From: Chromera velia | Taxonomy: Eukaryota > Sar > Chromeraceae | Assembly: GCA_018398765.1 (NCBI GenBank) | Contig: JAHBMJ010000781.1 | Coordinates: forward strand, 1-40,269 | Length of the DNA: 40,269 bases | Direction: 5' to 3' | Shown: piece after piece, positions 1 through 20,119 of the stretch | Layout: every line of letters starts with the position of its first letter | Position numbering within the stretch: the first letter of the stretch is position 1 | Translations under genes and position numbers: made by a program | The notes under the pieces: generated by a model | What the model was told of the DNA's origin: nothing | The model's input: only the letters and a program-made list of their open reading frames with translations | Databases searched by the model: none

Positions 1-18
1 CCCCCTTTCCCCCCTCAC

Positions 19-179
19 CCGCAGCGAAGACCAGAATCAGCCCAACGTTAAGGAGCGTCACCCCCAGGTTCAGTGCCGCGCTCTCCTCAGCCCCCCTCAG
101 GGCAATCACAGTCGAGAGCGCAACAGCCACAGGAGCCAGGAGAGAAAACGAAAAGTACTCAGCTGCATGTGTACACACA

Positions 180-234
<55 letters not shown>

Positions 235-2215
235 TAAAAAACGTGTACGCACACCCTCAAAAAATGAATGAAAAGAAAGAAGGAAAGAGAGCCACCCCCT
301 CCCCCCCTTAATTACTCACTGACTGACCCCAGATTGATCCATGGCCGCCGAGAGGAACGGCTTTTGAGACAAAGTCCGGCAGTGGTCTGCCGATGGCCTC
401 AAAGAAAGCACCAACGTTGTCTGCAACTCCCCTGCGAAGACCGACAGTCAGCGGAGGAATGGCACAAATAAATGGATCAGTGAATAAATACATAAATACG
501 AGAGGAAGAATGGAAGGAAAAAGCCAAACCCGCAAGCACGGAAGCAAGCAAGACAGCAGGCATGCAAGAAACAAAGAAGGAAATAAAAAGACAGAAACGC
601 CCTTCTTCTGCCTTCGCGTCGCCCGCTTCTTTTTCGTGCGGAGATTTTGTCGCCCCCCCCCCTTTTCGGATTTCCCGTTGCTCAGCATGCTCACCTGTCT
701 GCCGCACTTCCGACTTTGAAATATGTTCCACGACCCTCCAACCCAACCAACCCAACCCCACAAATCGACCGACCGACCGACCCACCGAGAGGTCACAGCC
801 GCAGAGAGGCCAAACTCGAGGAAGAGGATCACCCCCATCAAGAACGCAGGGAACTCACCCCTGCAGCAAGCATGCCCCCATCATGCAACCACATGTACAA
901 AAGCAAAATGGCATAAAAGAACGGATTGTGTCCATCCACAAGAAGAAAGAAAACAACAGACGTCCAGTCTCTCTCCCCCCTCCCCCCCCTTCCCCCTGTC
1001 CTTCTCAGAGGCTTCCAACATACACGTCATGACTCTCCGTGTCTTTTGATCGTGTAAGTAAGTGAAAGTCCTTCCGGCTGAAAATACAAACAGCACTCAT
1101 AAACAGGGGAGAGAAAACGAAGTCAGGGAAGAGGAAAAACGAAAGTTTTAGATCTGGCCCTGCATGTCAAGAAAAGAGCGCACAAAGGAATGAATGCGAC
1201 TAGAAAGTCGTCCCTGTTGGAAGGGGAAGGGAACACCGACAGATCGACCCACAGTGCGTTGTATGCGTACGAATACGCAGACCCAGCCGCGGGGATTCTG
1301 GAGGAGAACTCTGAGTAGCAGAGGGCGTTGCACAAACAACAGATGCCGCAGATCAAGAAGGACACGAACAGGGCCGGTCCTGCATGCGGAAATGGAGGCA
1401 GAGAGGAGAAAGAAGTGAAAAAGACATTGAAAAATTAGGGAAGTTAACGTGAATGATGGAAAGGAAGAAACACTTCTTTTGGGAGGATGGGGGGCATCCG
1501 GAGATCACTAATATCAAACGAATCAACTTGATTGAAATCGTGGATTTCGGGCCGATAAATAAAAATAAATTCGTAAGCAGCAACAACCAGACCAAAGGAA
1601 CCCAAAATTAACAGCGCGACGGGTGCAAGAGGGGAATGCTCCCTTTCCTTCTCTTTGCACGCCGCTGCGTCTCCACACGTGCGCACACACAAACCCAAAC
1701 ATGCCCTTGGGGGAGAAAGAGAGAGGGTGGAGGGAAGGAGGGAAGGTTCACCTGTGTAAGGCACTGCAGTTCCTGAAGTGATGAAAATTCCGGACCCGAC
1801 CGTACTCGCAATCTGCACTCGCACACAGAAACGCATTGACGTGCACACGACCCCTAGCCCTATAAAGATGCCCACACAGGAAGCGAATGAGATCTAGGCA
1901 GAGAGAACACAAGAGAAAACGGGCCGCATGAGAGGTCACAGAAAGAAAAGGGGGACTGCAGGTCCCTGCCGTGGATGGAGCGGGTGCTGGAACCTTGGCC
2001 CGGCTTGCGGGGGCGATACGAGACGGAATGAATACATGCTCCCCTGGGTGCACCACACCGACCCCATAAGCCACAACATCCCAGGCAGTCAGGCACTTCT
2101 TCAGCTGGACGTCAGACGATCCCTGTCCGTCTGTGATGCCCAACTCTGTCCTGATCATCTCACTGTCTTTCCTCCTCCCTCCCCGCAAGGAGGCTCTCAT
2201 CCAAAAATTCGTCAT
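19..2215 (-). CDS. Cationic amino acid transporter-like protein (APC superfamily), 5' part, partial at left edge
   Basis: Six exons on the minus strand: 2215-2063, 1812-1752, 1379-1253, 860-786, 431-328 and 162-19. All phases agree and the gene continues off the left edge, giving 221 residues here. The family is secondary amino acid transporters of the plasma or an internal membrane, typically moving basic amino acids. Visible motifs are the first membrane helix with GSGIFITSGTAVPYTGPA (exons 2-3), a helix ending in CYSEFSSRIPAAGSAYSYAY (exon 3), then GEFPAFLMGVILFLEFG (exon 4) and a later helix followed by RGAEESAALN (exon 6); these match the CAT (SLC7A1-4-like) order. The start at 2215 has no upstream acceptor; an in-frame ATG at 2200 is an alternative. 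It shares a divergent promoter with the TMEM184-like gene. Family assignment is strong; substrate is unknown. Confidence 0.85.
173..230. repeat. (AC)n(AG)n microsatellite in transporter intron 5
   Basis: A dinucleotide tract. On the transcript strand it reads (CT)n then (GT)n and lies just before the acceptor of exon 6, so it can serve as the pyrimidine tract. Confidence 0.95.
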
Positions 2216-3112
2216 GCTGAAGCTTCGTCCGTCTCTTCCTTAAACTGTACCGTGGCAAAGCAAGTGTTGTGCCTTTCCACTGCAGGCAGACTGGAGATCC
2301 CCACTCTAGATGTGCTTATGCGACTCGAACAGTTTCAGGTCTCAGATCAAATAGTTCAGACGAAAACCACGCACGTCCATCAGTACCGTGTAACACACAC
2401 TTGAAGAGTCTCACTCGCAGTCTCGCGAGACCTCGTCGATCTGAACCCTTCGGCTGCCGAAACTCAATGCACATCCACACAAACAATCGAAATCCAATCG
2501 ACTGCTGGCGGGCGACGAAACGATACTGTCCGCTTCAGTATATATATATTTCTTCGATCGTTCAGACTCTCAAATCGTTGTTTCGGAAATTAAGCGTCTC
2601 CATAGCGTCTCCTGGAAATTGCATGCTTGCATGGGCTCGGTCTGGCTCGCATCTATTAAGCGGAGAGACGGGATGCATGGGCAGATACGCGAGGAGTTTC
2701 TCCGTCTATATCTAGCTCCGTCTCCTCCCAAATTTGCCTGACAGCCGGAGATTCATGGCAGAGAATGAAAGATCGAGGTTTACGGCCAGGAGGTGCAATG
2801 CTGTGCAAAATTATGTACCGGTGTGTTTGTCTACCTCTTCGAACTTTCACATGGCGAAATGTCCTACGCGAATCCAGGTGCCCATTCACTGCCAGAACTG
2901 ATGAGCGTACTTGTGGCATCGGTCCGCCGTGCACAGAATTCCCTAAAGCACTTTGTCCCAGCAGCTGCTCACTTGCTTCATTCCTTTCCTGTTTGAGCTT
3001 GCTCAATCTACTGTGCAGATCCTCTCACGTTCTTGTCTTCTCTGCTCGCACAGAGGAGACCCCCGAAGCGGACTTCGTGAAATAAATCAACCAAGGGAGT
3101 AGAGACAGAGAG
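2216..3112. promoter_or_regulatory. Divergent promoter region between transporter and TMEM184-like genes
   Basis: About 900 bases between two divergent start codons. It holds a perfect 12-base palindrome GTCTCGCGAGAC at 2420-2431 and a TATATATATAT run at 2539-2549. No coding exon could be supported. Part of it is presumably 5' UTR of both genes, and an upstream non-coding exon cannot be excluded. Confidence 0.55.
2420..2431. promoter_or_regulatory. CGCG-core palindrome GTCTCGCGAGAC
   Basis: A perfect 12-base inverted repeat about 200 bases upstream of the minus-strand start. It contains TCTCGCGAGA, a motif known from promoters in animals. Binding here is inference. Confidence 0.45.
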
Positions 3113-8107
<4,995 letters not shown>

Positions 8108-8402
8108 GAAAGAGAGGGAGACATGAGTTTGTGTGAGAGAGAAAGGGGTAGCGAATGAAAGGGAAAAGGGGATGAAGCAAGGAATTAAGGAGGGTGTGCG
8201 AAGAAACCGTTTCAGATAGTTGGGGGAAGAGTTCTTTCCTGCCCTTCTGTCTCGTGTGTGACTGTCTCCCCCCCCCGTCGATTTGTATGTCCGCCTATCA
8301 CACAGAAGATCGAAGAGGGTGCAGTTCGTCTGTCAATGACTCGATTTACCTCGCTTCTCCCTTTTCAGCATGTTCCTGTGTCTAATTATGCTGCTAAATT
8401 AG

Positions 8403-8433
<31 letters not shown>

Positions 8434-9260
8434 CAAAGTAAGAAAGAAACAAAACGGAAAACTTGACGGTCCGACAGTCTGGAAAGAAAAAGGAGGCGTG
8501 GCAGGCGGCCTCTAGTTCCCTTGAGCGGCCATGCAGCCGTGGCGTCTGTGTGACAACGAATTCAATTAAGAGTTTTTTCAATACGTACGGGGAGACGGGG
8601 AAAGTTTAATTAAGTTAAGACCGCTCCACGCCATGGTGCCGCAGTGTCCCTCTCTGACCGACATGCATGCGTGCACGCAAGACACTCATGGAAGCTGGCA
8701 CGGTGCCTTCCTTCCTTCTACGAGGTCTGTACAGTACCTTCATCGACCCTTCCGTTTCCTTTCTTTTGTGAGTGCCTCCTTTGTTCCTGCATGCATGCTT
8801 GAACTTTCTTATCAGAGAATCCTAGAGAGAATCCTCAAGCAATGGAACTTTCTTTCTCCCGTCCGACGCTTTAGTGGAGCCTTTCTTTTGTTGGTGGTGA
8901 TGCATTTTGTTGTCCTACTCCTCACTTTGTTGCACAAGTGACGCCCCTATCCCAGCACATACGAAGGTTGCTTTCCCTCCCGTCGATTAGGTTGATCTCC
9001 TTTCAAGCTTCGGTATCCGATGTACCGCCTAAGCGACCGCAGTCACATGGGCCGTGACATGGCCCGTGCCTGATGGTATCACTGATAATGGAATGCACTA
9101 GGGAATACAACGACTTCCAGCTAGTTGTCTGCAATACGAATGAAGCTAATTTCGACGGTATAAAATTCGATTGTTTTGCAAATATCTATAATTCAGTACA
9201 GTCATATAGGCACAGCAGAAAAAAATCTACTTCTAGATCTCATCTAGCATCATAGGATAG

Positions 9261-9299
<39 letters not shown>

Positions 9300-9429
9300 A
9301 TGATCCGCCCTAGGGCCTTCCCGCTATGTCTATCTGTCGCCAGAGCTAGCAGGGCGGGGATCCACAATGCCACTTGATGCAGTTGAAGGTGAAAAAGGCA
9401 GAGGAAAAGGCAAGGCATGTCCCAAACCC
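8108..9429. other. 3' flank of TMEM184-like gene; no gene seen
   Basis: Holds a (GA)n tract near 8409-8432, AT-richer unique sequence at about 9070-9260 and a (GATT)n tract at 9262-9299. Open frames here are short and match no family I recognise. Confidence 0.6.
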
Positions 9430-9985
9430 TTCCTACCCTCTGCGAAAAGAATGTGTCAAGCTAAGAAAGGAAAGAGCTTGACTGTTTGCAGTAAAAAGGA
9501 GTAAGCTCGAGCAACAGACAGCAGAGAGGCTGGCTAGTGAAGCAGCTCTTGACCCCTCGAGAGATTGGCAATGGAACAGGAAAATTAAAACAGAGGGGGG
9601 GGGAGATAATAAGCCCACTACATCTTCTTTCACTCAGTTCTGGGCAGGGGTCTTCAACAGTCCTGGTCTTCCGCCTGCACCTATTGGTCTGGCCTTCCCC
9701 CCCTTTTCTCAGCCCGCCTTCTCCATACAGATGATTGAGGAAACACTGAAAGGAATTGACCTAAAGAAGGCAGTGTGATAATCACTGGGATTAGATAAGG
9801 TTAGCCCTTGTCATCTTTTATTATGTTTTAGTTTTTCTCCTCTCTCCTGTTTGCTGCTCTTTGCCTTTTTCAATTTGTTTCACTTTTTTTCTTTTTGGCC
9901 TGTACGCTGGAATGCATTGTGCATTGCCCCCGTCCCTAAGGGCCCGCCGAGTCTGGATTATAACGAATGACGTCCGAGCCATATT

Positions 9986-10609
9986 GTGGGGTTTTTGGGT
10001 AAGATTTTTGTATTATTGATGGACTTGAAAATCGGGAAAAAGGTGAAAATTAACGAAAGACAGCTCGGTTTTAGGCAGGGGGTGGGGACAAGAGAGGCTT
10101 TTGCTGCTCTGTCTTCGTTAATTCTCAGCTCCAAGAAGAAGAAGAGTCCTCTGATTGCCGCGTTTGTCGATTTTAGTAAGGCGTTTGACACTGTGCCTCA
10201 GGTTAAGATGTTAGAGAGGCTCAGGAAGGAGGGAGTAAGCCAAGCCGATGTTTGGATAATTTATTCTATGTATAGTTAGGTAAAGGCTTGGGTGGATAGG
10301 GCAATTGAATGCTTCTCAGAAGGTGGAGGTGTAAAGCAAGGTAACCCTCTTTCTCCTCTCCTCTTTCTTCTTTTCATTAACAATCTGCATAAGTCTGTCA
10401 GCTCCGATAATAAAAACATGCATCAAAGCTCGGCTGGAGATGCAGATAGGGAGACTCCTGTCAGAAAGTCCAACGTTTTAATCGAAAGTATCAGGTATGC
10501 TGACGACCTTGTATTGTTTGTTCACAGTGCTTTAGACTTGCAGAAATGCCTGTCTCGCCTTGAAGACTATTGTAAGGAGCACGGTCTGAAGGTGAATTTA
10601 AAAATTTAA
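9986..10609 (+). pseudogene. Reverse transcriptase core pseudogene
   Basis: Two open segments, 9986-10279 and 10292-10609, are separated by a single in-frame stop just before VKAWVDRAIECF. Together they carry the catalytic aspartates of motifs A (VDF) and C (YADD). A further stop follows NLKI at 10607. This is the best-preserved part of the LINE. Confidence 0.82.
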
Positions 10610-11627
10610 AGACAAAAGTGATGCGCCTCTCCTCCCTCCACCCCAACCTTGTGCCCCAGACCCCTTTTCTTTATAAAGGCAGACCAGTGGAAGCGGTGAG
10701 TAAATATAAGTATTTGGGCAATTAACTGGGTTTTTGAGGGATGTGTCACTGACCTTAGCAAGACAGTCGAAGCCCACATTGAGGCAGTAGAGAAGGCATT
10801 CTAGGAAAGCATTGGGGGCTGTGTTTGGCACTCTCTCATCTCTTGGTTTTATTTCTCCCTTCACTATAAAATTACTTTGTTCAAGGCCCCCTGGCTGCCA
10901 GTCACGTTCTATGGACTGAAAACGATCCCGCTGAGGAAAACATATGTTGTCTGCCTCGATGCTTTACAGTTACGTTTTGTTTGATGTTGTTTTAGTCTCT
11001 CTTACCACTCTTTTGTTTTGCCTTCTCTTCTCTCCCTCTCTCTTGAACCATTCAGTTCTCTACTTGGTAAGTTGATTGGAGGCTTCGTTCAATACATCAA
11101 ATCAATCGATCATGCTCTACCCTAGGCAGTGTGGAATGAGTGCTTGGCTGGCTCGTGCGAACCCTTTCAATATTGTTAAGACAGTGAAATGGCTGGTTAT
11201 TCCTTTAGACTGCTCCCTTTTGTGGTCTCCTTTGCTAAGCTCGGTGGGGGACAAGTTTAAAAGAAAAGGCAAAGGCAGAAGGAAAAGGATGACAAAAAAG
11301 ATTGTGGAAGGTGCCTGGCCTAGGTGCTTGGCTGTCCGATTGGTTAAAAGAAGACAATAGAAACGTTAGAGACAGAGACAGAATTTTCCCCCATCTTGCA
11401 AATCTCTCTCCTTTCTAATATGAGAACCCAACCAGACAGCGTTTGGCTATACATCTTCTGAGTGAAAGGAAATGGCGATCAAGAAGCGAAATGATAGAGT
11501 GCAGAGTTGAACCTCTCCTTAAGAGTTTGTTGCAGTCCTCCACAAACTTTTCAGGGCTCTTACGGGGGGGGATATCGATAAAACTTAACCAGAACGACTG
11601 TGTAACAGATGTTTATCCCCCTCGCAT

Positions 11628-11909
11628 ATGATCAAAGATGAGGTTCATATTCTGATAGAATGTAAAGACTCTGAAAGGGAGCGGAGCAGGCTGAAAGAAC
11701 TGTATGAAATTGCAAAACAGAGAGCGCCTATTGACATAAGAATAAAAATCGCACAAAGCGTTATGAGTACAATAGGGAAAGGCACTTCAGATAATGAGAA
11801 GAAAATGAAGGAGATGGTGTTGCTGTTGTGCACGATCCTGCCTAGAAGCGGCTCTAAAGCGCTAGCCGACTGTCTGAAAAAGATTTATTGTGTCGATCAG
11901 GCAAGTTGA
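11628..11909 (+). pseudogene. C-terminal LINE fragment with zinc-knuckle-like segment
   Basis: The open frame continues upstream as LCNRCLSPSHMIKDEVHILIEC, giving Cys-Cys-His-Cys spacing like that C-terminal to LINE reverse transcriptases. It is followed by a Lys/Glu-rich helical tail ending at 11909. It is in the same orientation as the RT core and separated from it by frame breaks. Confidence 0.6.
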
Positions 11910-12079
11910 GTAGAGTCGTTTCGATTGGTATACAGGCTTCCTCCCACGGTCCCACCCCCCTGGGGCCCCCCCCCATGAATGTGTGCTCTGGGTTGTCCTC
12001 AAAGCCTTGTTAGTGGCTTGGGATTTGGCGTCGCTGAATCTAGGATTTAACCTTGAACCATCATCATCATCATCATCAT

Positions 12080-13194
12080 TCACTTTAAATTATAAATCAT
12101 TAAAAGACTATAATTTACTTTTTTTTTCTTCTTTTATTGATGAATTAAAACGTAATTTACACTTCAAATTTACTATGTCAGTTATAGTCAATCAATCAAT
12201 CAATCAATAGTGACTATAGTACTATCATGATATTACTAAATATGTTAGCTAGTCATTACTAAATATGTCAGCTAGTCACAGCCACATGACACAGCGTGAC
12301 TTGCAGGAGCGACCGCCAGTGACATATACGTACCATATACCATATACAACTGAATCATATACGTACGTACGAATCATATACACCATACATAACTCAACGT
12401 ACGTAGGAATACATCAGTATTTAATATACATACAACTAAATCTTTGAATTGATGACTCGGAATAAGTGGTAACAGGAAGAGAACTATTCATTCACAGACC
12501 AAGAAATTTGTTCAGCTTTTTGCTCTACTCCCTATACGTTTTTCTAGGCGTCTCTACATATCTGTTTCAGCTGGTAAGCGTGCTTCTGGCTAGGCTTCTG
12601 GAGTGGTCCTGGAGCTTTTAATAATTAACGCAATGTGCATACAAGCCTTGGAGCCATTCCATGCAAGATCTCAGAGAAAGGGCAAAAAGACAAAGAGACG
12701 AAATGATCCAACTCTCCGCTCAAGGGGGGAGATAGACAGCCAGAATTAACAACCCGCTGACTGCTTTCGCCTCCACCCGCTCTGGCTGCACGCCAAGGAA
12801 TCAAAATCCGCCAATCCATGCAGGCTCTCTGGAAGGAAGATGGAGTTGGATGTCTCCTTGCACGTGCGTGTGCTCGTTTTCATTCTATCTGTCTGTCCGT
12901 CTGTCCGATCTCCTGCATGCCAGCGTATGTCTTCATCATTTTTTGCCCATGCCTCCCCCATGCGAACCGTCGGGATGGCGGCATGTCATCCCCCAACTTT
13001 CCCTTCACCCCCCCCCCCTCCCAACCTCCCCGTGATTCATCTACCCCACAACCCAAAGGCTTGAGTCCGCTACCCGCAATGAGAAAGAACGCCTTTTGAG
13101 GAAGCGAAGAAGGAGAGAAGAGAAAATGGTCAAAGCAAGATCGAAAAGAGAGAAAAGAAGGAAAAGCGGGTCAAGGACACAGACACGAAGCAAC
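12080..13194. other. Gap between LINE and BuGZ 3' end; tandem and simple repeats only
   Basis: The sequence is AT-rich up to about 12450. It includes (CAAT)n at 12189-12208, a 23-base tandem duplication (12232-12254 and 12255-12277, one mismatch) and ACGT/CATA-rich palindromic sequence near 12330-12430. The rest is unremarkable and no coding signal was seen. Confidence 0.6.
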
Positions 13195-15893
13195 TCAAAA
13201 GTCGGTGTATCCGTACTTTCTCTGCATTGCAGCTGCCCTCCGTTCCTCGAACGAGACCTGCAAAGAAAGAAAAGGGGAACAAACAAACAAACAAAGGAAG
13301 GAAGAAGCAAACAGGGGATGAATGTTTCGTTGTTGGTGCTCAGACCATGCTGAAACGGATAGAAACACAACCAGCCAGCCAGACTCAGGAAGGGCCTACA
13401 GCAAGGACACACAGCAGAAATGATTCTCTCTCTCTCGATCGTTCCTGGCTTACTCACTCACTCTGTCGTCTCCTCCAAACACGACCACGGTGCCGTCTGC
13501 CTCCTTGCGCCTTTCAAACTTGTCATACACACTGTACGGACCCTGCAAGCAAGCATTTACTTTCATACATTTACAAGAATTCTGTATGAAAGTAAACGCA
13601 TGCACACTGTACGGACCTGCAAGCAAGCATTTACTTTCATACATTTACAAGAATTCTGTATCAAAGTAAACGCATGCACACTGTACGGACCCTGCAAGCA
13701 AGCAACAGCTCGAGGGAGAGGAAGGAGGAGGAAGCAAGTGAAATTTCGCATACTCTGAGGAGTGAGCCCATAAGAACAGTTCAAAGCCGAAACAAAGAAG
13801 GACGTTGCATTCGATTGTCTTCTTTTCGCCACAAAATGAGTCAGCCACTGAAAGTCCATTGGCCGTCGATCAGCCCTCTCACGGTGCAATCAGATTCCTT
13901 GACAGACAGACAATAAGTTCGAATGCGCCTGTTCAGTACAGAGAAAGCAAATTCCACCCGTCAGAACAGAATAGAATTTGCGTTGCATTTGAAAGAAACT
14001 CTCTTCGTGTTGCTTCTTCTTCTGAGCGCGTGAGTGTCTTGTCCCCTCACTACTGCCTTCCATTCACAACGTCACGTTCCTTCACTTCCCTTCTGTCTCA
14101 CCAAAGAGGAAACCGATTCAAACAGAATTCTGGTGTCATTGGGAGACAAGGAAACAAGATCTCCCATTTTGATAGATTGAAAATGCAAAGCCTTCTCGAG
14201 AGAAGAAAAACGTTCCGATCACTGACCACACTGCGCATATGGGATCTCATCGCGGCTCCCTCGGCGGGAGGTGCCCCGGCAGCTTCTCGTTTCACCGGGA
14301 TGTCTCCGTCGGGACCGACGGGCCCCGGCATGCCCCCTCCAAACACCGGGACAGGAACCATCGTAGGAGGAGGCCCCATGGACTGATCGGGACCGCCCAT
14401 AGGAGGCCCACCCATGCCGGGGCCCCCCACTCCCGGGGGCATTCCGAAGTTCGGCGGCGGCATCCCTCGGGGGCCCATCCCCCCCATGCCAGGCGGCATA
14501 CCGAACCCACCACCCATGTTTGGCGGGGGCATACCCATAGGGCCGGGGCCACCCATGCCCATGGGCCCCGGACCCATAGGAGGCTGCCCCTGGAAGGGCC
14601 CCGGCCCCCCAGGCCCAGGCATCCGCCCCGGTCCCCCCTGCATGAAGTTGGTCGGCGACCCGGACGGCCCCGGCCCCCCGGGCCCCGGCATGTTGATTCC
14701 GTTGGTTTGGGGGAGAGGGCCCCCTCCCGGCAGCGTTGGCAGCAGACGCGGATCCATTTTGTTTACACACATCGCCTGCATTAATGAATACATCAAATGC
14801 ACGGTTCGTGCAAACACATCTGTAATTTCACTCCCTCATGTTCACATACGCACCTGCACGCACGCTCTCGACTGTTCGTCCCGCCTCGAGATGGGGTGAG
14901 ATGGGAGAAGAGAGGGGGTTAACGGGAGCAGAAAGAGAGGTGGGGATGGTGAGTAATGATTGAGAAAGCGTTCAAAGCAGGCTAATGGAAACTTATTTGC
15001 TTTGTCTTGGCAGTGCGCCTTCCATGAACGGAACCAAGTACGGCCCTCTTTCCACATGCCGGCCCCGGAAAGCGGAATTGCTGCAGTCCACAAAGGAATA
15101 GACTTCACTGCGCTAGAAGGCAAATAGAGCCAACGAAGGAAGGAAGGAAGGAAGGCCCATGCAGTGGCAAAAGCAAAGCTTCAAAGCACCCACTCGGCCG
15201 TCAGCGAGTCCTGCATTCCCTGCCGCCCTAAAGGTTTCACAGCGGGGGGCAGAAAATGGGGGCAGGGGGAACGGACGCGGATTCGAGAGACAGAGAGAGG
15301 ATATTTTGCACGGCGCAGGAGGTTCAAACAGACCTGGAATCGAGGAAAGTCTGGATGTGCCTGCGCCTTTCTGAGTAGATCCTGTGCATATGTGGAGATG
15401 GCCAGCTTCTTTTGGGCCTCCTTCTTCCCGAAGTCGTGTGTGGCTGCCTCGTTCTTCTCCCTCAGGAGGTCCACAGGCATGCCTTCCATGCCGTGAATGA
15501 CGGGCAGGTTTGGGTCCTCCCTTCCTGGGAGTGCATTGGGGACCTTCAGAAACTGCTCCTTGTGCACCTGCAAGGAGGGACACACAAGGCGGCAGAGAAC
15601 CAGAATGTACGAGAGTGGAAAACAGACAGAAGCTCCAGAGACGGAATATCAGAGGGTCCAAGACAAATCAGAAGATGATGCTTGGTGAAAACCCACAGAC
15701 GAAGGGAAAGACCACGTACCTGGTGCAGGTGGACCACAAGACCGGGGGCTGTGTCGAGTTTTCTGTTGCAGACATGACACTTGAAGTGCTTGGCCTTCTG
15801 GTGCTGCACCAGAACTTTTTCCTCATCAAATTCTCTTTCACAGTAGTAGCAGAACGGCTTCGTGTCTGCTGTCTTCCTCTTGCGCCTCCCCAT
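13195..15893 (-). CDS. ZNF207: BuGZ / ZNF207-family C2H2 zinc-finger protein
   Basis: Five exons on the minus strand: 15893-15720, 15567-15334, 14775-14227, 13542-13462 and 13257-13195, giving 366 residues, all phases compatible. The N-terminus MGRRKRK leads into two C2H2 fingers ([19 protein letters not shown], then [19 protein letters not shown]) and [19 protein letters not shown], the family signature. Residues 137-320 or so are Met/Pro/Gly-rich low complexity. The C-terminus [20 protein letters not shown] resembles the conserved SxEERRA end of the family. In animals BuGZ binds Bub3 and microtubules and coacervates through its low-complexity region; the plant relative SUF4 is a transcription factor. 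I could not identify a clear Bub3-binding GLEBS motif. Reading through the exon 3 donor would give a different tail ending at 14098. Acceptor duplications lie beside exon 4. Confidence 0.88.
13528..13704. repeat. 75/74-base tandem repeat containing a duplicated splice acceptor
   Basis: Units start at 13528, 13603 and 13677; the third is partial and ends near 13704. On the minus strand each unit carries CTTGCTTGCAG followed by GTCCGTACAGTGTG, the intron 3 acceptor and first bases of BuGZ exon 4. Only the first unit is continuous with the rest of the exon. Each full unit also holds an inverted repeat (TTTACTTTCATAC and GTATGAAAGTAAA; the second unit has one mismatch). Confidence 0.9.
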
Positions 15894-16559
15894 TGAGAAA
15901 GTAAATAGCCAAAAAGTCACAGGGGGTCAGTCAGACCACGGCCGGACCCGAAATCTGCGAGACTTGTTCACAGGCAGAACCACTCCAGACTGTGCTCCAG
16001 TCACTGAGCTGAATAAAAATCAACGCCTTGCGTTGAGCGGGCTGCGAAGCCGTCGGCAAAGCTTCAATTTTCTACTTCACCAAAATGAAGACACACGGCC
16101 GAAGCACGTGCTCCTATCTCGGTCCAGGCTATCAGGAACGCTTTCTAGGAAAGACTTTCTGACGTGAAATCAAAGACGAAACAAAAATTGCCAGAAATTG
16201 CCGTCTCTCAATGATGCCGGGAGTCGCGCGACTCTGCATGCATGTCACGCGGGACCGGCCAACGCAGGAGGCCGCGCGCGGGTGCGCGCTGCGGCTAGCT
16301 TTTGCTGCTGCTATATAAGCTGCATGGCATGCAGCCGCAGTGAATGCGTTTCTGATTCGAGGAAGCCATGGACGATCTAACAGCAGATCTCCTAGTCTGT
16401 TCAATGACTTTCTGTGCTGTGTTTTGCTGCCCATACCTTGCACTTGGCGAGAAGAGACAGGCAGCAAGAGGCAGAAGATTTGAATTGCGGCAGAGGACCA
16501 GCCCGTATATCCGTTCACTTGATCCCTTCCCAACGTGACCTCTCCATCAGCACAGCAAG
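15894..16559. promoter_or_regulatory. Divergent promoter between BuGZ and ART-like/TPR genes
   Basis: It contains a perfect 14-base palindrome GAGTCGCGCGACTC (16221-16234), a CG-dense block (about 16255-16300), a TATATAA at 16312-16318 lying 248 bases before the plus-strand ATG, and a near-palindrome CTGCATGGCATGCAG at about 16320-16334. No exon was seen. Confidence 0.55.

Positions 16560-20119
<3,560 letters not shown>

Larger units (their letters stand above)
9430..12079 (+). mobile_element. Degenerate non-LTR (LINE) retrotransposon with reverse transcriptase remnants
   Basis: Broken reading frames on the plus strand carry the reverse transcriptase domain in order: a pre-RT segment (FTQFWAGVFNSPG near 9630), an entry motif near 9920-9985, QLGFRQG near 10060, catalytic motif A AAFVDFSKAFDTV (10157-10195), motif B GGGVKQGNPLSPLLF (about 10324-10368) and motif C with YADD (10496-10507), followed by KTKVM and YLG. 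A C-terminal CxxC...HxxxxC knuckle-like segment sits near 11598-11660 with an open tail to 11909. In-frame stops (for example near 9777 and 10277) and frameshifts show it is inactive. A (TCA)n tail at 12059-12079 probably marks the 3' end. No 5' endonuclease was seen, so it is probably 5'-truncated. Target-site duplications were not found by eye. Confidence 0.85.

Noticed and set aside
13528-13704. CRISPR-like reading of the 75-base direct repeats
   Set aside because: The copies are adjacent tandem units without spacers, in a eukaryotic gene, and are explained by duplication of a splice acceptor.
14239-14899. Plus-strand Pro/Gly-rich and Arg/His-rich frames of up to 181 codons
   Set aside because: They are antisense shadows of the low-complexity exon 3 of BuGZ, whose minus-strand frame fits family motifs and phases.
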